From the NCBI RefSeq assembly GCF_016785085.1, contig NZ_JAENHO010000012.1, positions 62,001 to 126,000 of the forward strand: a stretch of DNA of 64,000 bases, in the 5' to 3' direction. This stretch comes from Paractinoplanes lichenicola (GTDB taxonomy: Bacteria; Actinomycetota; Actinomycetes; Mycobacteriales; Micromonosporaceae). Positions 32,008 to 40,665 of this stretch are shown here, one piece after another; the stretch's first letter is position 1, and each line of letters begins with the position of its first letter. Position numbers and translations under genes: made by a program. The notes under the pieces are model-generated. The model had not been told where the DNA came from. It saw nothing but the letters and a program-made list of their open reading frames with translations, and made no database searches.

Positions 32008-32999
32008 CCGATGACCTTGTCGATCAGCCCGCCGCCGGGGAAATCGAGCAACAGCATCCCCGTACGGGAAACCGGGGTGTGCACTTCCGGGCCCTCGTTG
32101 AGGTAGGTCAGCAGGAACGGGTTGACGCCCTGGACGCCCAACGCGCCACCTGCGACCTGGTAGGGCTGGGCGAAGACGCTCGAACCGCTGCCGAAGTTGA
32201 CGTACATCTTGCCCGGGTCACCGGCGCTGGTGGCGTCGAGGAAGCGGCGCACCTGGTCGCGCTTGGTGGCGATCGCGCCCACGTTCGGCACGTTGTAGTT
32301 GTCCTGCACCCATTCCGACGAGCCGTCCTGCCAGCCGGAGAACTGGGCCAGCCCGTAGCGGTCGACCACCCCGCCGCGCGGGCCGTTGAGCACCGCCAGC
32401 ACCACCTTGCCGCGGATCTGGCCCAGCGTCGGGGTGGGCGCGGCGGCCGACCGGGTCACCGAGGGCGTCCAGAACAGGCCGGGGCGCTTGGCCACGTACG
32501 AGTCGAAGATGTCGGTGAACGGGCGCTGACCCGACACGTCGGTGCACGAGCCCAGCCCGCCGTGGCACTCCTGCTTGAGCCGCAGCACGACCGTCTCGCC
32601 CGGATGCGCGCCCAGGAACTCGGCCAGCCGGGCCAGCACGTCGTCGAAGTTCGCGTTCTGATAGGTGGCGCCGTGGTGGATGGTGAAGGTGTTGCCCGTG
32701 TTGACCCGCGCCCGCACGTCGATCATGCGGATGCCCGCCCGCAGCTGCGCGGTCAGCGTGTTCGCGCTGTTGCCGTAGTTCTCCTGCGTCTGGGTGAGCG
32801 AGCCGCCGGTGATCGACAGCGACTGGTGCGTGCCGGGGATGGAGAGGGCGGCCAGGCTCTTGCCGTCGGGCTGCGAGCGCATCCAGTCGGGGTTGTCGGC
32901 CGAGGCCAGGGTGCGATAGGAGCTGTCGGCCGCGAACGCCGGAGCGGGCGCGACGAGGACGATGGCGGCCGCGAGGACCACGGCGAGGGCACGCTTCAT
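31998..32999 (-). CDS. Secreted phosphatidylinositol-specific phospholipase C
   Basis: 333-aa exported PI-PLC that would cleave phosphatidylinositol or GPI anchors to cyclic inositol phosphate and diacylglycerol. Signal peptide 1-23 (cleavage AFA/A). Catalytic His58 in SIPGTHQSL and His108/109 in FTIHHGATYQ are the two general acid/base histidines; RMIDVR holds Asp94. The C-terminal LLLDFPGGGLIDKVI is typical. TATATT ends 6 nt before the ATG, suggesting a leaderless transcript. Converges with the CDF gene. Confidence 0.93.
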   Translation of the reverse strand: MKRALAVVLAAAIVLVAPAPAFAADSSYRTLASADNPDWMRSQPDGKSLAALSIPGTHQSLSITGGSLTQTQENYGNSANTLTAQLRAGIRMIDVRARVNTGNTFTIHHGATYQNANFDDVLARLAEFLGAHPGETVVLRLKQECHGGLGSCTDVSGQRPFTDIFDSYVAKRPGLFWTPSVTRSAAAPTPTLGQIRGKVVLAVLNGPRGGVVDRYGLAQFSGWQDGSSEWVQDNYNVPNVGAIATKRDQVRRFLDATSAGDPGKMYVNFGSGSSVFAQPYQVAGGALGVQGVNPFLLTYLNEGPEVHTPVSRTGMLLLDFPGGGLIDKVIGYN

Positions 33000-33005
33000 G
33001 GCCGC

Positions 33006-33011
33006 AATATA
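33006..33011 (-). promoter_or_regulatory. -10 hexamer of the PI-PLC gene (leaderless)
   Basis: On the minus strand TATATT is followed by exactly 6 nt (GCGGCC) and the ATG at 32999. No Shine-Dalgarno sequence is present, so a leaderless mRNA is likely. Confidence 0.5.
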
Positions 33012-33044
33012 GCGAGCGTTATCGATGAACAGATGGATCTTCCG

Positions 33045-34097
33045 TTAACGGCGGGCCATCGCCTCGGCCGCGAACTCCATCAGCTGCTCGATCGGGTCAG
33101 CCGCCACCGGGGGCAGCGACGACGACACGAGGCAGCGCTCCAGCAGCAGCTCGACCAGCGCGGCCCGGTTGACGATCTCGTCGGTGTCGATCGACCCGGG
33201 CAGAATGCGGATCTCGACGGTGTCGCGGATCGGGTGCTCGGCGAACAGCTGCGTCAGGTTGATGTCAAAGAACTTGGTGAGCCCGCCCTTGTCGGCAGCG
33301 TTGCTCAAGTCGTCCCACCCGGGCGCGCCGGTGGTGGCGGCCACCAGCGGCTCGGGCAGCGGGGCGAGGCGGCGGCAGGCCGGGTTGGTCTGCAGCAGCG
33401 CCCGCAACGGCTCACGCCAGAGCGCGAACAGCCGCACCACGTTGGCCAGGGCCTGCGCGCGGCGGAACGGAGCACCGTCGAGGTGCAGGTGGACGGCGGC
33501 CTCGACCGGCACGGTGAAGCCGAGCTCGCGGGCGGGCGCGAGCAGCTCCTCCAAGGCCTCGTCGTGACCGGCGGCCAGCGGCGGGGTGATCACTTCGCAG
33601 GGCCGATCGCGCTCGCCGCCGGCCGGGGCGGCGAGCGCGATCGTGCTGCCGGCGGCGTCGTCGAGCCGGACGACGTCGCCGATCTGCTCGGGCTTGACCC
33701 GCCACAGCGCGGCGGCGGCGTCGAGCACCGTCTCGAGCGGGGCGGCCGGGTCGCACTGCTCGGCCAGCAGGCCCAGCAGGCGGGAGTCGTCGCTGAGCAC
33801 GCGATACCAGCCCGGTGGGGCGGGGGTGCGCGGGTCGAGGCCGTCGATCAGGGTGATGTCGTCGACCAGGGTGCACAGCGGGCTGCCGTCCGGCCGGTCG
33901 ACCGCGAAGCCCAGCGTGAGATTGAGGAAGCGGCCCAGGCCGGGCACCAGCGACGGCTCACTGTCGCGGTGCCAGACCGGGCGGACCCGGCCGCCGGAGC
34001 GGGCGGCCAGGTCGTCGGCGAGGCTGCGCCGGCTGACGCCCGGGGGCGCCATCAGCTCGATCTCGAAGCCGATGCGCCGGCGCAACCGGTCGCTCAC
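33045..34097 (-). CDS. Putative amidoligase (PF12224-like)
   Basis: 350 aa from GTG 34097. The N-terminal GFEIELMAPPGVSRRSLADD and central AAVHLHLDGAPFRR match the glutamine-synthetase-like ATP-grasp-unrelated amidoligase family, in which the ExE pair (Glu12, Glu14) and the HxH strand bind Mg-ATP; VEIRILPGSID near the C-terminus adds the conserved Arg. Such enzymes are thought to make amide bonds on peptides or peptidoglycan-like substrates. It is the last gene of a three-gene operon and overlaps the membrane repeat protein by 4 bp (GTGA). Substrate unknown. Confidence 0.75.
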   Translation of the reverse strand: MSDRLRRRIGFEIELMAPPGVSRRSLADDLAARSGGRVRPVWHRDSEPSLVPGLGRFLNLTLGFAVDRPDGSPLCTLVDDITLIDGLDPRTPAPPGWYRVLSDDSRLLGLLAEQCDPAAPLETVLDAAAALWRVKPEQIGDVVRLDDAAGSTIALAAPAGGERDRPCEVITPPLAAGHDEALEELLAPARELGFTVPVEAAVHLHLDGAPFRRAQALANVVRLFALWREPLRALLQTNPACRRLAPLPEPLVAATTGAPGWDDLSNAADKGGLTKFFDINLTQLFAEHPIRDTVEIRILPGSIDTDEIVNRAALVELLLERCLVSSSLPPVAADPIEQLMEFAAEAMARR

Positions 34098-34927
34098 GGC
34101 TTGATCGGCAGTTCCTGGCCGGCCAGCAGGCGCTTGCCCGCCTCGACCTTGGCCGACCAGTTGTCCTTGAGGTTCCAGAGCTTGGCCAGCTTCGCGGCGT
34201 CTTCCATCTCGTAGCCGGCCTCCCAGAACGCGCTGGCCCGCTTGTTCTCGAGGGCGGCGGCGACGTTCTCCTTGGTCGGCTTGACCGGCAGCTCCTGACC
34301 CGCGAGCAGGCGCTTGCCCGCCTCGAGCTTGGCGTCGGCCGGGTCCTTGAGCTTCCAGATCTTGGCCAGCTTCTCGGCCTCGGTCCAGGTGTAGCCCGCG
34401 TTGAAGAACGCCTGGAACTGCTTGTCCTGCTCGGGGGAGATCGTCTCCTCCTCGACCGGGGCATCGGGCGAGGGCTTGATCGGCAGGGTCTCGCCGAGCA
34501 GCAGGCGGCGGCCGGCCTCGGCCTTGACCGCCAGGCGGTCGTCGCCGTTCATCCTCCACAGCCGGGCCAGCACACCGGCGTTGTCGTAGCCGTAGCCGGC
34601 CTCGGTGTAGGCCTCGAGGTTGCGGTCGTAGTCGCTGGCACCGGTCGACGGCGCCGCCGACGGCGTGGCCGGCGCGCCGGCCGGGACCCCGGCGGCGGTG
34701 TTGGTCACCGGCTGGTTGGCCGGCAGGAACGCGGGCAGGTTGATCGCCCCGGCGATGAGGCCGGCGCTCAGGACGCCACCGGCAGCGATCTGGGCGCCCC
34801 GCCGGCGCCGCTTGTATTTGGTGGAAAGCTCCTGGACGCGGGCGTAGACCGCGGCCGGGTCGATGTTGTTGTTCTCGTGGGACTCGAAAGCCTCGCGCAG
34901 CTGATCGTGGTGCGGCTGCTCAGTCAC
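34094..34927 (-). CDS. Single-pass membrane protein with three 47-aa repeats, unknown
   Basis: 277 aa from GTG 34927. The cytoplasmic N-terminus (1-43, ending YKRRRRGA) is followed by one membrane helix (44-66) and a Pro/Ala/Thr linker (67-98). Three repeats follow (104-152, 171-217, 231-277), each with AGY, LAKLW, an acidic turn, EAGKRLLAG and ending LPIKP or LPVKP. The protein ends exactly on the third LPIKP. Gene overlaps with a sigma factor upstream and an amidoligase downstream suggest a membrane-bound regulator (anti-sigma-like N-terminus) with an extracellular sensor built from the repeats. I recognise no named domain. Confidence 0.75.
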   Translation of the reverse strand: MTEQPHHDQLREAFESHENNNIDPAAVYARVQELSTKYKRRRRGAQIAAGGVLSAGLIAGAINLPAFLPANQPVTNTAAGVPAGAPATPSAAPSTGASDYDRNLEAYTEAGYGYDNAGVLARLWRMNGDDRLAVKAEAGRRLLLGETLPIKPSPDAPVEEETISPEQDKQFQAFFNAGYTWTEAEKLAKIWKLKDPADAKLEAGKRLLAGQELPVKPTKENVAAALENKRASAFWEAGYEMEDAAKLAKLWNLKDNWSAKVEAGKRLLAGQELPIKP

Positions 34928-35442
34928 GACTTCTCCTCGGCGGGAATGCGTTCCATGAGCTCCGGTGAGAGCCGGAGCGTTTTCAGCGCCCTCGAGGCGT
35001 GGCTGCGGACCGTCGCCGGGGAGCACCCCAGCAGGTCGGCGATCTGCTCGTCCTCGAGCTGCTCGTAATACCGCAGCACCAGGACCGCCCGCTGTTTGCG
35101 CCCGAGAGTGGACAGGCGCTTCCAGAGGACGTCGGCCATGACGACACCGTCGGCGTGGTCGCGCACACCACCCCGGGCGTCGTCGAGGTCGACGAGCCTT
35201 TCCCCGACCGCGTGCACGTGACGGACCGCCCAGCTGCGCCGCCACGACAGGTACTCGTTGAGCACCATGCGCCGCACGTACGCCTCGGGGACATCCGCCT
35301 CGCTGATCCGCCGCCATCGAACCTGCGCCCGGGCCAGAACCTCCTGGACTATGTCCTGTGCGAGATCACGGTCGCCGGTGAGGACGACCGCATACCGCAG
35401 GAGGCTCGGGAGCCGGGCCATCGCGAACTGCTCGAAGGTCAC
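34924..35442 (-). CDS. SigE-family ECF sigma factor
   Basis: 172-aa sigma-70 factor of the actinobacterial SigE subfamily. Region 2 spans FEQFAMARLPSLLRYAVVLT to YVRRMVLNEYLSWRRSW; region 4 holds LGRKQRAVLVLRYYEQLEDE, then LGCSPATVRSHASRALKTL. GTG 35442 fits the usual family N-terminus. Its stop overlaps the membrane repeat protein by 4 bp, the arrangement expected for a sigma factor and its membrane-bound regulator. The adjacent histidine kinase gene lies 66 bp upstream in the opposite transcriptional sense of order, that is, after it on the map. Confidence 0.92.
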   Translation of the reverse strand: MTFEQFAMARLPSLLRYAVVLTGDRDLAQDIVQEVLARAQVRWRRISEADVPEAYVRRMVLNEYLSWRRSWAVRHVHAVGERLVDLDDARGGVRDHADGVVMADVLWKRLSTLGRKQRAVLVLRYYEQLEDEQIADLLGCSPATVRSHASRALKTLRLSPELMERIPAEEKS

Positions 35443-35507
35443 AACCACTACGACGCACCCCGTGCCGGTTCTGTGCAATCCCGTCCGAAACAATTTTGAC
35501 CGCGGGA

Positions 35508-38039
35508 TCAGGCGTCCACGGCAGGCAGCGTAACGGTGAACGTCGTGCCCCCGCCGTGGGCCGGCCGGGCCGCGAGAGTGCCCTGGTGGGCCTCGATGAT
35601 CGCCTTGGTCACGGCCAGCCCGAGCCCGGTGCCCTTGATGCCCTCGCGGCTGGCGTTACTGGCCCGGAAGAACCGGCTGAACAGCTGCGGATACTGCTCG
35701 GCGGGGATCCCGATGCCGGTGTCGCTGATCTCGATCGTCACCCCGTCGCCGCCGGTCTCGGCCGTGACGGTGATCCGGCCGCCCTCGGGCGTGTACTTGA
35801 TCGCGTTCGACAGCAGGTTGTCCAGCGCCTGCCGCAGCCGCTGCCCGTCGGCGTGCACGGGCAGGTGCGGCTCGAGCCGGGCCTGCACGGTCAGCCGCTT
35901 GCCGTCCGCGTTCGGGCGGTGGTTCTCGATCACGTCGCGCAGCAGCCGGCCCGCCGACATCGGGCGCGGGTCGATGCTCAGGTGCCCGGCGTCCAGGCGG
36001 GCCAGGTCGAGCAGGTCGTCGACGAGCCGCTGCAGGTGCTCGGCGTTGCGGTCGACGACCCCGGCGTAGCGGCGGTCGGTCTCGGCCAGCTCGGCGCTCT
36101 CCAGCAGCGTCTCCATGTAGCCGCGGATCACCCCGATCGGGTTGCGCAGCTCGTGGATGACCAGCGCGGTCAGCTCGTCCTTCATCCGGTCCAGCTCCTG
36201 CTGGGCGGAGGCCAGCGCGAGCTGCAGGTCCTCGGCCCGGCGGCGCTCGACGAAACGGCCCAGGTGCGCGCCGATCGTGTCGAGGACGTCGGCGATGTCC
36301 GGATCGAAGCGCAGGTCGGTGTCGAGGAAGAACGCGAGCACGCCGAGCACCCGGCGCCCGGCCCGCACGGGCAGGCCCACCACCGTACGGATCCCGGCCT
36401 GACGGGCGGCCTCGGCGCGCCCCGACGACATCGACTCGGGGCCGCCCCAGATGTCGGCCCCGGTGCGCCAGACCAGACCGGCCAGGCCCTCGCCGCGGCC
36501 GAACTCGAGCGGCTCGTCGCCGGTGAACCCGGGCAGCTCGCGGCCGGCGGCGGTGTGCGAGCTGAGCCGGACGATGTGCCGGCGGTCCTCGGCGACCTGC
36601 CAGTACTCCCCGCACATCCAGCCCAGCGAGTCGGCCACCGCCACGACCGCGCGGATCGCGGCCTGCTCGGCGTTGGTGGCCTCGGAGAGCACCTGGTCGA
36701 CGGCGTGCCGGGTGCGGCGCAGCACCTCGGCGTGGTGGGCCTCGGTGACCTCGTGCATGGCGGCGACGGCCCCGAGCCGGCGGCCGTCCGGCGTGTCGAT
36801 CGGGCGGGCGTTGGTCAGGAACCGGCGGGGCGTGCCGTCCGGGGCGGGGACGACGAGCGTCTGACCCTCGACCACCTCGCCGGTGAACGCGCGGGCCAGC
36901 GGCACCTCGTCCGCCGGCACCAGGGTGTGGCCGTCCTCTGCGTACAGGCCGTACTGCTGCGACCACGTCTCCCCCGGCCGGCCCGGCCCGGCGTCGCTGC
37001 CGTGCACCTGGCGCAGGGCCCGGTTGAAGAAGGCCAGCTCGCCCCGGCTGTCACAGGCCGCGACGCCGGTGTCGAGGCTGTCCAGCAGGGCCTGCAGGAA
37101 CGTCCGGTCGTCCTCGATCTCCTGGCGGCGGCGCTCGAGCTCCTTGGTCGCGATCATCCGGTCGGTGATGTCGTGCAGGAACGCGTGCGAGACGAGCTCG
37201 CCCTGCTCGACGGCGACCTGGATGGTCATCTCGATCGGGAACTCGCGGCCGGTGCGGTCGACCGCGGCGAGCTGCAGGCGTTGCCCGGTGAGCAGCGACT
37301 GGCCGCTCTCGCGGACCCGGGCCAGGCCCGCCCGGTGCATCTCACGGAACCGCTCGGGCACGATCAGCTCGGCCACCGGCCGGCCCAGGGCCTCGGCGGC
37401 GGCGTAGCCGAACAGGCGCTCGGCGGCCGCGTTCCAGGCCACCACGTCGCCGCCGGCGTCGAGCGAGACGTACGCGTCGTAGGCGCTGTCGAGCACCGAC
37501 TGCATCCGGGCCGAGGCCAGCAGCTGCTCGCCGTGCAGGAGCCGCAGCGCGATCTCCGACTCGGCCGCCGCGGCCAGATCCCGTACGGTGGCCAGGTCCT
37601 CCTCCGACCAGGTGCGGGGCTTGTCGTCGGTGACGCAGAACGAGCCCAGGACCATGCCGTTCGGGGCGCGCAGGGGAAAGCCCGCGTACGCGATGATCTG
37701 GTAGTCGGTGATCGACAGGTTGCCGTGCAGGCGGTCGTCGATCCGGGCGTCCTCGATGATCAGCGGCGCCTCGTCGATCACCACGTACTGGCAGAACGAG
37801 TGGCTCAGCGGGGTCTGCATCTCGCGTTCGAGCCGGGGCGGCAGACCGCAGCCGCTGGCGAAGCGCTGCCGGTCGGCGTCGACGAGCGAGACCAGGGCCA
37901 GGCGGGCGCCGGTGAGCCGGGCCGCCATCCGGGTCAGGCGGTCGAGCGAGGGCACCGGCCCGGCGTCGAGCAGACCGGTCGCGGTGAGGATCCGCAGCCG
38001 GTCGGTGTCCGCCAGGGGGTTGCCGAGCGCCGTTCGCAT
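35508..38039 (-). CDS. Cytosolic multisensor histidine kinase (GAF-PAS-PAS-GAF-HisKA-HATPase)
   Basis: 843 aa with no membrane segment. Order: GAF (about 25-170, with QTPLSHSFCQYVV as in phytochrome-like GAFs), PAS (about 175-300, AYVSLDAGGDVVAWNAAAERLFGY), PAS (about 315-435, LDTGVAACDSRGELAFFNRA), GAF (about 445-590), HisKA with phospho-acceptor His629 in VIHELRNPIG, then HATPase with DNLLSNAIKYTPEGG, SDTGIGI and GTGLGLAV. No receiver domain and no adjacent response regulator, so it is an orphan kinase. Signal unknown; redox, light or small-molecule sensing are all possible. Start ATG 38039 is well supported. Confidence 0.93.
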   Translation of the reverse strand: MRTALGNPLADTDRLRILTATGLLDAGPVPSLDRLTRMAARLTGARLALVSLVDADRQRFASGCGLPPRLEREMQTPLSHSFCQYVVIDEAPLIIEDARIDDRLHGNLSITDYQIIAYAGFPLRAPNGMVLGSFCVTDDKPRTWSEEDLATVRDLAAAAESEIALRLLHGEQLLASARMQSVLDSAYDAYVSLDAGGDVVAWNAAAERLFGYAAAEALGRPVAELIVPERFREMHRAGLARVRESGQSLLTGQRLQLAAVDRTGREFPIEMTIQVAVEQGELVSHAFLHDITDRMIATKELERRRQEIEDDRTFLQALLDSLDTGVAACDSRGELAFFNRALRQVHGSDAGPGRPGETWSQQYGLYAEDGHTLVPADEVPLARAFTGEVVEGQTLVVPAPDGTPRRFLTNARPIDTPDGRRLGAVAAMHEVTEAHHAEVLRRTRHAVDQVLSEATNAEQAAIRAVVAVADSLGWMCGEYWQVAEDRRHIVRLSSHTAAGRELPGFTGDEPLEFGRGEGLAGLVWRTGADIWGGPESMSSGRAEAARQAGIRTVVGLPVRAGRRVLGVLAFFLDTDLRFDPDIADVLDTIGAHLGRFVERRRAEDLQLALASAQQELDRMKDELTALVIHELRNPIGVIRGYMETLLESAELAETDRRYAGVVDRNAEHLQRLVDDLLDLARLDAGHLSIDPRPMSAGRLLRDVIENHRPNADGKRLTVQARLEPHLPVHADGQRLRQALDNLLSNAIKYTPEGGRITVTAETGGDGVTIEISDTGIGIPAEQYPQLFSRFFRASNASREGIKGTGLGLAVTKAIIEAHQGTLAARPAHGGGTTFTVTLPAVDA

Positions 38040-38078
38040 ATAAATCCGGATCGGCCGCCCGGGGCGGAAGTTGAGGGC

Positions 38079-39008
38079 CTAGCGGTCGGGCGCGTCGGCC
38101 GGGGCCATCACCCGCAACGCGTTGGCGGCCAGGCCGATGCGCAGCGGGGTGCGGCCGGCGGGCTCACCGTCGACCTCGACCCGGGCCGGGCGGTCGGTCT
38201 CCAGCCACAGCTCCCCCATGGCCAGGAACGGCTCCTCCCGCAGCGTGCGCGAGGGGCCCTTGGCGGCGTTGCGCGCGGTCTCGACCAGCAGCTCCCGGCG
38301 TTTCGGACCCCCCACCGCGTACGTCACCAGCAGCCGGTCGTCGGCGTCGGCGTCACCGGCGATGGGCCGACCGGCGTGGTGCCCGCCGTTGGCCACGTAA
38401 ACCTGGTGGGACCGGAACTCGTGGCTGCGGCCCTCGGTGCGCACGGTGATGCGCAGCGGCCGGTGCCTGGTCAGCAGCCCGAGCGCGGTCAGCGGATAGG
38501 CGAACCGGCCCAGCGCGCGCTTGAGCGGCCGCGGCGCCTTGAGCATGACCTCGGCCGACAGCCCGACCCCGACGTGGTTGGTGAACGGCTCGTCGCCCGC
38601 CAGCCCCAGGTCGAGGTCGATCACCTTGCCCTTGACCAGCACCTCGACGGCCTCGCCGAGGTCGAGCGGGGTGTGCGCGGTGCGGGCGAAGTTGTTGGTG
38701 GTGCCCAGCGGGAGCAGGCCCAGCGCGACGTCGCGGTGGGCCAGCAGCCGCGCCGCCGTGCTGATCGTGCCGTCGCCGCCGCCCGCGATGAGCAGGTCGG
38801 GCCCCTTGGCCAGGCCCTCGGCGAGGATGCGGGGCAGCTCGCGCGGGCGGTCGACGGCCTTGGCCCCGAGCAGCGTGAAGCCGGCCTGCTTGAGCCGCTC
38901 GAAGGCGCTGTCGTAGAGCAGCCGGCCCCGGCGCGAGTGAGCGTTGACCACCAGCACCGCGCGCTTGTTGTCACGGATGTCCTCGGTCAACTGCTCCTTC
39001 GTGCGCAT
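38079..39008 (-). CDS. Diacylglycerol kinase/YegS-like lipid kinase
   Basis: 309-aa lipid kinase of the DAGK catalytic family. AVLVVNAHSRRGR opens the nucleotide domain; GGGDGTIST is the signature glycine loop; LLPLGTTNNFART follows with the conserved Asn; GVGLSAEVM begins the second domain. It would phosphorylate diacylglycerol or a related lipid at the membrane. ATG 39008 lies 10 bp after the PhoD stop, and TAAGCT ends 7 nt before it, so it may be both cotranscribed with phoD and expressed from its own leaderless promoter. Confidence 0.92.
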   Translation of the reverse strand: MRTKEQLTEDIRDNKRAVLVVNAHSRRGRLLYDSAFERLKQAGFTLLGAKAVDRPRELPRILAEGLAKGPDLLIAGGGDGTISTAARLLAHRDVALGLLPLGTTNNFARTAHTPLDLGEAVEVLVKGKVIDLDLGLAGDEPFTNHVGVGLSAEVMLKAPRPLKRALGRFAYPLTALGLLTRHRPLRITVRTEGRSHEFRSHQVYVANGGHHAGRPIAGDADADDRLLVTYAVGGPKRRELLVETARNAAKGPSRTLREEPFLAMGELWLETDRPARVEVDGEPAGRTPLRIGLAANALRVMAPADAPDR

Positions 39009-39018
39009 CCGGCCGAGC

Positions 39019-40587
39019 TTATCGGGTCAGCACGCTGGTCCCCGACTCGACGGCCCACGACGCGCTCGTGGTGACCGGCGTCTCGCGCACGTCGATGGTG
39101 GCGACCGTACGGACGTCGGTGTGCCAGGCCGACTTGGTGACCGAGCAGCGCAGATAGCCCCGCTTGGACCCGTCGAAGTAACGCACGTGCGGGTTGAGCA
39201 CCGGGTTGACCTGCTTGAGCGGGGCGTCGAAGGCGATCGGGAAGTCCGAGCTGACCGAGGTGGCGGTGAACTCGACGGCGACCGGCGCGAGCTCGGGCTT
39301 GTCGAAGTCGGTGCGCAGCTCGGAGAACCAGGTCGAGTGGATGTCCCCGGCCAGGATCACCGGGTTCTTGACGCGCCGGTCGGCCAGGTAGTTGAGGAAG
39401 CGGGTGCGCTGCGGGGCGTAGCCGTCCCACTGGTCGAGGTTGGCCACGATCGGCGGGACCGGGGCGCCGGTCGGGTTGGGGAACTTGATCCGGCTCATCA
39501 TCACCTGCTGGGCCACGACGTTCCAGCGGGCCGGCGAATGGTCGAGGCCCCGCTTGAGCCAGCTCTCCTGGGCCTCGCCGGTGAGCGTGCCCGTCGCGTT
39601 GGCCAGCCCGGCCTCGGCCAGGCCGAAGTCGCCGGGGAAGCCGCCGGGCTGATCGGTGCGGTACTGCCGGGTGTCGAGCACGTTGAGCCGCAGCAGCCGG
39701 CCGAAGTCGAAGCGGCGGAAGATGCGCAGGTCGGCGCGGCCCGGGCGCAGGTCGGCGCGGATCGGCATGTGCTCGTAGTAGGCCTGATAGGCGGCGGCCC
39801 GCTGCCGGGCGAACTGGGCCGGCGTCTGCAGCTTGGCGCCGGTGTCGTCGACCTCGTCGATCAGGTCGGCGTAGTTGTTCTCGGTCTCGTGGTCGTCCCA
39901 GGTGACGATCCACGGGAAGGCGGCGTGCGCGGCCTGCAGCGCCGGGTCGGTCTTGTACTGCGCGTGGCGGGCCCGGTAGTCGTCGAGCGTGACGAGCTGG
40001 TCGAGCCCGGGGGTGGCCGGGGTGGTGTGGTTGCGGTCGGCGAAGCGGCTGCTCGGGTCGTACTCGTAGATGTAGTCGCCCAGGTGCACGACCACGTCGA
40101 GGTCCTCGGCGGCCAGCCCCCAGTAGGCGGGCCAGTAGCCGTTCTGGAAGTCCTGGCAGTTCACGATGCCGAAGCGCAGCCGGTTGGCGCTGTGATGAGG
40201 CGAAACGGCGGTCCTCGTACGGCCGGTGGGGCTGATCTGCCCGAGGGCGCGGAAACGGTAGAAGTACTCGTGGCCGTCGTCGAGCCCGCGCGCGTCCACG
40301 TGCACGGAGTGGGCCAGCTCGGCGCGGGCGGTCGTGCGGCCCTGACGCACCACGCGGCGGAAGCGCTCGTCCCGGGCGACCTGCCACTCCACCTCGACCG
40401 GGCGGCGCAGCCCCTCACGGATCAGCCGGGTCCACAGGATGACGGCTCCGGGCAGCGGGTCGCCGCTGGCCACGCCGAGCGCAAACAGTCCCGCTGAACT
40501 GCTCGCATGTGCGGCGCCGGCCGGAAGCGCGGCGGCGCCGGCGGCCACGGCGGCCCCGGCGAGGATGTGGCGGCGAGTGGGCATCAT
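39019..40587 (-). CDS. phoD: Tat-exported alkaline phosphatase D
   Basis: 522-aa secreted phosphodiesterase/phosphomonoesterase. The N-terminus has a Tat signal (TRRHILAGAAVAAGAAALP, cleavage near AHA). An Fn3-like domain precedes the metallophosphatase core: NCQDFQNGYWPA, HLGDYIYEY, WDDHETENNYAD and AGDIHSTWFSEL are the conserved metal-binding blocks (Fe/Ca site, including the Cys). GGAGG sits 2-3 bp before the ATG pair at 40587/40584. Such enzymes are normally induced by phosphate starvation; I could not identify a convincing PHO box. A lipid kinase gene follows 10 bp downstream. Confidence 0.94.
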   Translation of the reverse strand: MMPTRRHILAGAAVAAGAAALPAGAAHASSSAGLFALGVASGDPLPGAVILWTRLIREGLRRPVEVEWQVARDERFRRVVRQGRTTARAELAHSVHVDARGLDDGHEYFYRFRALGQISPTGRTRTAVSPHHSANRLRFGIVNCQDFQNGYWPAYWGLAAEDLDVVVHLGDYIYEYDPSSRFADRNHTTPATPGLDQLVTLDDYRARHAQYKTDPALQAAHAAFPWIVTWDDHETENNYADLIDEVDDTGAKLQTPAQFARQRAAAYQAYYEHMPIRADLRPGRADLRIFRRFDFGRLLRLNVLDTRQYRTDQPGGFPGDFGLAEAGLANATGTLTGEAQESWLKRGLDHSPARWNVVAQQVMMSRIKFPNPTGAPVPPIVANLDQWDGYAPQRTRFLNYLADRRVKNPVILAGDIHSTWFSELRTDFDKPELAPVAVEFTATSVSSDFPIAFDAPLKQVNPVLNPHVRYFDGSKRGYLRCSVTKSAWHTDVRTVATIDVRETPVTTSASWAVESGTSVLTR

Positions 40588-40665
40588 TGCCTCCTGAGTG
40601 GACGTCCTGCCGACGCTTCACCCTTCCGGCGGCTCATGGCAAGCGAGTGACGTGATGATGACCGC

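Noticed and set aside
30396..34214. 1272-codon plus-strand frame covering ArsR, CDF, PI-PLC and amidoligase genes
   Set aside because: Crosses five real genes on both strands in the wrong phase. Absence of stop codons is an effect of GC content.
35496..39074. 1192-codon plus-strand frame across the histidine kinase and lipid kinase genes
   Set aside because: It lies antisense to two well-supported genes and consists of His/Arg/Gly/Val-rich low-complexity sequence.
40588..40665. PHO box upstream of phoD
   Set aside because: A CTTCACCC stretch is present, but I cannot see the tandem GTTCACC repeats needed for a PhoP site in the right position.
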